Shown piece after piece: positions 45,630 through 52,900 of a stretch of DNA of 54,480 nt. Under the pieces are notes generated by a model, which saw nothing but the letters and a program-made list of their open reading frames with translations, was not told where the DNA came from and searched no databases. Source of the stretch: Planoprotostelium fungivorum (Eukaryota > Evosea > Variosea > Cavosteliida > Cavosteliaceae); assembly GCA_003024175.1 (NCBI GenBank), contig MDYQ01000188.1, positions 1 to 54,480 on the forward strand, written 5' to 3'. The position numbers and the translations under genes were made by a program. How positions within the stretch are numbered: position 1 is the first letter of the stretch; every line of letters begins with the position of its first letter.

Positions 45630-48600
45630 ATGCTCGATCTAAACGTTTTCACGGTCTTACTGTTCTTCAACTGCTTTCTGTTCTGTTGGCAATTTGTTGT
45701 GGTGCTGAGAGAGGAGGCGAAAGAGCCTGATCAGACCGCGACTCCAAGAAGAAAGGTTTCTAAGGCTTCTACTCGTCGGGAGAAGGCATTTAAGAAGTGT
45801 TCTGAGGTAATGATCAGCTCTAATCGAAACAATCGATGATTGTGACTAATCTGCTTTAGGAACTTCGCAAGGCTCACGAACGAATTAAAAGAGAGAAACG
45901 AGTCGGTTGCAGGCTTCACAAGGTGATGCCCCTCGTCAGATCTTAATGCATTCGACTCATCCATCTCAGGAGCTTCTCGAAGTCAAGGAGAGGAGTGAGA
46001 CCGATTTGAAAAGCCATCTGGTCGAAAGCTACGAACTTCGAGCTGTGAGACAATCGTATCATGATACGAAACGACTTACGCACCACAGGAAGTCGCTCTT
46101 ATTCGCCAGGAAAAAGAACAAGTCATCTATGAACACGAGATCCGTGCCGCCGCCCTGACCAGTCTCGCTGAGAGACTTCAGACGGTAACATTGCATCTTC
46201 ATTCTTCCATCTGACCCGTCTCAGGAGAACTCCGGACTCCAGTCTGCTCTGAAGAAGCGTTCTCTCGAGGCCGAGACCGAGTGCAGAGAGAGAGAGGGCC
46301 TTTTGAAGGTAATGCCTCCACAGAGGACTCGAATGACACAGACGCAGGTGGTCTCCGGCCTTCAGGAGGACTCCGAAACTGCCTCTGAGAAACATGCGGA
46401 GGAGATCGCCCATCACGAGAGGGAGATTGAGAGGCTTCAGAAGACAGCCGAACTTCTCGGCCTGCAGACAGAAGAACTTGAGAAGGTGTTTGAACCCCTC
46501 ATCTGCTGTGCTGACCCTCTGCAGGAAGTCTCTACACTTCAGAGAGAATCTCTCAGATCCCTGGCCGAGTCCAACTTACAGAGCGTAAAGGCAAAGAAGC
46601 TTCAGAAGGTAAACGCATCATCTTCTCATCTCACCGGCTGATGCGATGCAGGAAGTCTCTGAACTGCAAGAGAAGTACAAAGAAGAGTCTTCGAAGCGTT
46701 CCACCCAGGTCGACCACAGGAAGGAGAAGGAGAAACTTTTACAGGTGCGTCTCCTCCATCAACGATGGAGTTAACCTATCGCAGGAGATCTCTCGACTTC
46801 AAATTGAAGTCAGCGTTCGCAGCTCCCTGGCCGAGGCCAAGTGCAAAGAGAGAGAGGGTCTTCTGAAGGTAATGCATCCACAGAAGACTCGAATGACAGA
46901 GACGCAGGTGCAGAAGGACTCTGAAACGGCCTCCAAGAATCATGCGGAGGAGCTCGCCCATCACAAGAAGCAGATCGAGGAGCTTCAGAAGGTGAACCCA
47001 TCATCTTCTCATCTCACCGGCTGATGCGATGCAGGAAGTCTCTGAACTGCAAGAGAAGTACAAAGAAGAGTCTTCGAAGCGTTCCACCGAGGCCGTCGAC
47101 TACAGGACGGAGAAGGAGAAACTTTCACAGGTGATGACGTCATCATCTTCAGCGTTGGAGTTGACCTACCGCAGGAAATCTCTCAACTTGCTGCAGAAGC
47201 CACCGTTCGCAGTTCTCAGACGGTCAAACTTGAAAAGGTAGACTCTTCGTGTCATGTTTCCTCATCAGCTGATGCATGTAGGATCTCTCTGAAATGCAAG
47301 TCAAGTACTCATCCGAACTTCTCAAACGTTTCAAGCAAGCCACCGATCATCGCAAGGGGATAGGAAAGATACGACAGGTCGGGACTTCATCGTCATCATC
47401 ATCATCATCATCATGAAGCTGATCCGTCACAGGAACTCTACAATGTCAAGTCACAGTCGGCCAAGAGATGCACCGAGCTACTCACGGTGAGAACACCTCC
47501 CCTCTCTTCCATACATCTCACAATCCACAGGAAAACCGAACGTTGAGGGCGAGACACGAAGCTGCAGAGCGCACAATCACCGACCTTCACATGGCTACCG
47601 TGCTCGCTGGACTGCAGTCGCTCAGCCTGACTGATGGACCACGCTATCCCATTTGCACGAGACAGCATCAGCCACCATCCGCTCCCGTCACCAACACAGC
47701 TGCGCCGACACCCACACAGACGGACACTACGGCAGACATGGAGGTCACCGATACTTGTCCAGATATGGAAGTAGCTCCGATCGACACAGCCTCATCCTCT
47801 GAGACCGACATGGATGCTGAAGACACCGACACATCCATCGTCATGGACGCTGAAGACACCGACGCATCCATCATCATGGACGCTGAAGACACCGACACAT
47901 CCATCATCATGGACGCCGAAGACACCGACACATCCATCGTCATGGATACGGAAGAAGAGGACACGTCCGAGAACGAAGGAGCGACGGACAGCTCGGAAGA
48001 CTCTCAAGACGAGAGCAGTGAGGAGTCGGAAGAGGAAGAAGATGGATCACAAGAATCAGAAGGAGAAGAGGAGGAAGATGGATCACAAGAATCAGAAGGA
48101 GAAGAGGAGGAAGATGGATCACAAGAATCAGAAGGAGAAGAGGAAGATGATCCGACGTCAGACATGGCAACTGAGGAGGACGATTCAGAGGGCGTTCCAA
48201 CCTCAGTTGTCTATGGCACACCCATGGATGTAGAGTCAGAGTCAGACGAATCGAACACATCTGGAGACGAACAAGACGACGAGTCCGACGGCTCGGCAGA
48301 AGAGGATGGTACAGATGATTCCAGATCAGAAGAAGATTCTGACGAATCAGACGATGGAGGAGACGACTCTTCAGATGATGGAGGAGACGCCTCATCTGAT
48401 TCAGATGATGAAGGAGACGACTCATCAGCTGGCACTGACACAGCGATGTCTGGCGTGGAGTACACCGACAGTGAAGACACCCACACTGGACAGAAGAGAA
48501 GGAGGGAGCCCAATGTCATCGTTGTAGACATGGAAGACGCTCCTGGGGCAATTGAAGAGACATCTGCAGGTGAAGTTTTCACGTTTGAATCGTTCTCACG

Positions 48601-49453
48601 CACGACAGATCCTATGGACATTGAACATCTGCCACGAGCTCACAAGAGGCCCTGCACAAGAGCTACACTCCAACCAGAGAACAGGCCGACGTTCACCTCT
48701 TTCACTGGTGATTCGATGTTGTCTCTCTTCATCTGACACGCTCCAGAAGAGTCACACGGTGGATACGTCCCCACCAGCCCGTCATACAGCCCTCTACACA
48801 CGGGCACCCCATCTTATGTGCCTACGGAAGAGGAGATAGCTTCAGTATCAGGAGAACCAGAGACCCCACAAGGCGATGAAGTCGACGACGCCTCATCAAG
48901 TGATGGAGATGAAGGTGAGACACCTTCTCAGCAGATCTTCTGATGTCGATTCAGTTGCATCAGACGACTCTGCAGAAGAGGAGGATAGAATGGACGATGA
49001 GGTCGAGACAGTCATCACGAACCACACGAGTGACGTGGCCAATCTGGAAGATGCCGAAGAGGCTGATGACGAGGGTGAACGCTTCGTTTTCTTCATCCTG
49101 CTCACTCATCACAGAAGACGAAAACGAAGAAGAAGACGAAGAAGAAGAAGAAGAAGATGAAGATGAAGATGAAGATGAAGATGAAGACGTTCAGAACGAT
49201 GATGAGGATGCAGCGGATCAGTTACACCAAGCCATCTATGAGCGTCTGCAAAGAACGGTAGAAGCTCGTCTCAGAGCCCGTGAGTGATACTCGTCTCCTG
49301 TCTCTATGACTGACACAACCAGCAGAAGAGGAAGATATCAGTGAATCGATCGATTCACTATCGGACATGTTCGGTAGCTTTATGCCATCTACTTCTGGAC
49401 CAATTCCTTACGGCTTCAACGTCCATGAATTTCAACGTCACAATGCAATGTAA
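45630..49453 (+). CDS. coiled-coil protein with repeated exons and highly acidic C-terminus
   Basis: ATG 45630 begins MLDLNVFTVLLFFNCFLFCW, a likely signal anchor. About 16 short exons then encode a coiled coil built of repeated helical modules: EVSELQEKYKEESSKRSTQ at 46652 recurs at 47035, and CREREGLLK recurs as CKEREGLLK. Part of the array with its introns is duplicated with a 383-bp offset. From 47530 a low-complexity half holds five 11-residue MDAEDTDTSII-type repeats, three 12-residue DGSQESEGEEEE repeats, long Asp/Ser/Glu runs, and a piece resembling the RNA polymerase II CTD heptad (YVPTSPSYSP, 48764-48795). The tail has a DEDEDEDE run and ends NVHEFQRHNAM. AATAAA overlaps the stop. 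Function unknown; a scaffold or histone/RNA-binding acidic protein is possible. Confidence 0.6.
46265..47135 (+). repeat. tandem duplication of exons and introns in the coiled-coil gene
   Basis: Sequence 46602-46745 recurs at 46985-47130 (383-bp offset) with near identity through an intron (CATCATCTTCTCATCTCACC and following). 46270-46443 resembles 46838-46992, including the intron GTAATG...CAG. Confidence 0.8.
47810..47962 (+). repeat. 33-bp coding tandem repeat
   Basis: Four near-identical 33-bp units encode MDAEDTDTSIV-type 11-mers, plus a fifth, degenerate unit. Confidence 0.85.
48041..48148 (+). repeat. 36-bp coding tandem repeat
   Basis: Three 36-bp units encode DGSQESEGEEEE; units start at 48041, 48077 and 48113. 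The first two are nearly identical. Confidence 0.85.
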
Positions 49454-49458
49454 ATAAA
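49453..49458 (+). terminator. polyadenylation signal overlapping the coiled-coil stop
   Basis: AATAAA begins on the last base of the TAA stop. Confidence 0.7.
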
Positions 49459-49626
49459 TGTAAAGTAATGCACGCGTACGTGAATAACCGATGGTCCGAT
49501 GGTAACATGCTCCATGTGTGGCTGGCTGAGTGCAGCCGTAGTGTGCACACTCTGTTCACCTCCGTGTAATTGGATGAAGGATTGTGTGACAACAGCAACC
49601 AGAGGAGCCAGCCACGTGTGTCACCG

Positions 49627-49943
49627 TTACGGGCTCAACCTTCTTCGATTTCGACATCTTATTCTATACTTTGAATATCTGTGGGAATAAGAAGAGGCGT
49701 CGTCAAAAATGAGATGGAGGACAATCGAGCCATCCATCAAATGAAGAGAGGTACAGTACAGTATGAGGTGACAGACCGAAGAAACGCTATGAATCATATT
49801 ACTCACCAAAGGATATTGGTGGTGTTGTCATGAAAATCGAAAATGTTCATCTCGTTCAGATTTGGTCAGAAAATCCAACTTACGTTTCCGAGATAGGAAG
49901 GATTTTTCTCGATCATCAGCAACAGAAGCGAATCCATTGACAT
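49627..49943 (-). CDS. possible small divergent gene, unrecognised
   Basis: A minus-strand ATG at 49943 opens [20 protein letters not shown]. Plausible introns join it to [15 protein letters not shown] and then to a short basic exon ([16 protein letters not shown]) ending at 49627. Donors GTAAGT and GTGAG and acceptors ACGAG and CACAG fit the local style. I do not recognise the product. If real, its start codon overlaps that of the IleRS gene on the opposite strand. Confidence 0.35.
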
Positions 49944-52900
49944 GGAGTTCGGTGAGACGACGTCCGACCCTCTAACGACTGACACCTTCTTTATAGTCGA
50001 CGAGAGAGTCTCGTTTCCCCGATTGGAAGAGGATACTCTGGCCTACTGGGCTCAGATCGATGCTTTCCAGACCTCATTGAAGATGTCTGAGGGTAAGCCC
50101 GAGTTCTCCTTTTATGATGGACCTCCATTCGCCACCGGACTTCCCCATTATGGACATCTCTTGGCGGGTACCATCAAAGTGAGATCATACATGCTTTTCA
50201 TCTTCCATCTTCATAAGCTGACTCTCACAGGACACCGTCACTCGATATGCACACCAGAAGGGTTTCCATGTCACCCGTCGTTTCGGTTGGGATTGTCATG
50301 GACTCCCCATCGAGTTCGAGATCGAGAAGAAGCTCGGCATCAAGGTGAACCATTTTCCCTTTCTCCGATTCTGATCTTTTCCTTCAGACGAGAGATGAGA
50401 TCTTGAAGATGGGTATCCCCGAGTACAACAAGGCCTGTAGAGGTATCGTCATGCAGTTCTCTTCCGAATGGGAGAGGACCGTGACCCGTCTCGGAAGATG
50501 GATCGATTTCCAGAATGATTACAAGACGCTCAACCTCAGCTTCATGGAGTCCGTTTGGAACGTCTTCTCCGAGGTCCACAAGAAGGGATTCCTCTACAGA
50601 GGATTCAAGGTGATCTAGATGACGATGATGATATGGATTACTGACATTGCACAAAGGTCATGCCATACTCTACTGGTTGTTCCACCCCTCTCTCCAACTT
50701 TGAGGCCAACTTGGCGTACAGAGACACCACCGACCCCGCCGTCGTCGTCTCATTTCCTCTGGAGGACGAGCCAGGTGACCCTTTTATTTCATTTTATTCT
50801 CGATTCCATCTTCCATTCGAACGTCCCCTATTTCATTCAACTCTGATCATGAGACAGGTGTATCTTTCGTTGCCTGGACGACAACACCCTGGACCTTACC
50901 CTCCAACTTGGCCCTCTGTGTGAATCCAACTTTGGACTATGTCAAAGCGAAGGACAAGAAGACCGGTGAGGTGTACATCATCTGCGAGAAGAGAACATCG
51001 GAGATCTGGAAGACAGCGGACCTCTTCACCGTGGAGGCCAAATTCAAGGGAACCGATCTGGCGGGAAAGAAGTACAAGCCCCTCTTTCCCTACTTCCAGA
51101 GCGTGAGGATTCATCTACAACCCGCCATCTCTGACTTCCATCTACAACTCGCCATTTTCTCCGTCTACAACCCGCCATCTCTGACCTCCCCAGGAATCCG
51201 CCCGCGCCTTCCGCGTCTGCGTCGACAAGTACGTCACCGACTCCTCCGGCACGGGTATCGTCCACCAGGCCCCCGCCTTTGGAGAAGACGATTACCGTGT
51301 GTGCCTCAACCACGGAGTCATCGTAAAGGGAGAGAACATTCCCTGCCCAGTCGATGAGATGGGCCGATTCACCGATGTCGTCACCGACTTTGCCGGTAAG
51401 TATGTCAAGGCTGCCGACGACGAGATCTGTGCAAAGTTGAAGGCCGAGAAGAGGTTGGTCAAGAAGAGCAACTTGGTCCATTCGTATCCCTTCTGCTGGA
51501 GGAGTGATACTCCTCTCATCTACAAGGTGGGGTTCGTTGCATCGAAAGACTAAAGTCACATGACGACATGTCTTATCACGTAGACTCATCGTGATCGACA
51601 CATGATCATCATCATGATCATCATCATGATCATCATGACATCACATCTAACACGTTCGATATCAAGAGAGTGACATCACACAGGCCGTTCCCAGCTGGTT
51701 CATCGCCGTCGAGAAGGTCCGCGAGGAGCTCGTCGCCAACAACAAGCAGACCCGCTGGGTTCCACAGAACGTCTCCGACCTCCGTTTCCACAACTGGTTG
51801 GCCGAGGCGAAAGACTGGGCCGTGTCCAGGTCTCGCTTCTGGGGCACCCCCATACCCATCTGGTTGTCAGAAGACAAGGAAGAGATGATTGTCATCGGTT
51901 CAGTCAAGGAGTTGGAAGAATTATCCGGCGTGACAGGTATCACGGATCTGCACAGGGAGAGTATCGATCACATCACCATACCGTCGAGGGAGGGAAGAGG
52001 TGTGTACGAGGATTTAGGGTTTAGCGTTGACGGGGGGAGGTACACTGAAGAGGGTGGAGGAGGTGTTTGACTGTTGGTTCGAGTCGGGCAGCATGCCTTA
52101 CGCTCAGATCCATTACCCCTTCGAGAACCAAGAATTATTCGAGAAGTCGTTTCCCGCCGATTTCATTGCCGAGGGTGAGACCTTTTCCGAGAAATTTTTC
52201 CCGCCATTTCTATCTTCCCATTCCGAGAAAATTTTCCCGCCCAATCTCATTTCCCGCCCAGGTATCGATCAGACGAGAGGATGGTTCTACACACTCCTTG
52301 TCCTCTCTACCATCCTACACAAGCGACCTCCCTTCAAGAACGTCGTGGTCAACGGTCTCGTGTTGGCCGAGGACGGTAAGAAGATGTCAAAGAGGCTGAA
52401 GAACTACCCCGACCCCAATGACGTCATCAAGAAGTACGGTGCCGATGCACTTCGACTGTACCTCATCAACTCCCCCGTCGTTCGTGCCGAGAATCTCAGA
52501 TTCAAGGAGAGCGGTGAGTCTATCTACAACGACTTTTCACTTTCATTCGATCACGATGACTCCACGATGACTTTCTATACAATCACTTTCATTCTATACA
52601 ATCACTTTCATTCTATAATCATTTTCTATGACGACTTTCATTCGATCGATACCTTCACTCCATCGTGCACCATCTACAACGGCTGACTGACCCTACAGGT
52701 GTCGAGGGCATCCTGAAGGATGTCTTTCTCCCCTGGTTCCACTCCTTCCGTTTCTTCGCCGAGGCCGTGAGAAAGTACAAAAAGTTTACACCCAACGCCA
52801 AGTTGGCCATGAGCTCACAGAACGTCATGGACAAGTGGATTCTCGCCGCCGTCAACGAGCTCATCGTCTTCGTTCGAAAGGAGATGGACCTGTACCACTT

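Noticed and set aside
47810-47941. Regular repeat spacing resembling a CRISPR array
   Set aside because: Units are contiguous 33-bp coding repeats without variable spacers, in a eukaryotic gene with introns.
47668-47964. 98-codon open frame antisense to the acidic repeats, rich in SVSSASM
   Set aside because: It mirrors the 33-bp coding repeat of the plus-strand gene; repeat periodicity in multiples of three keeps antisense frames open.
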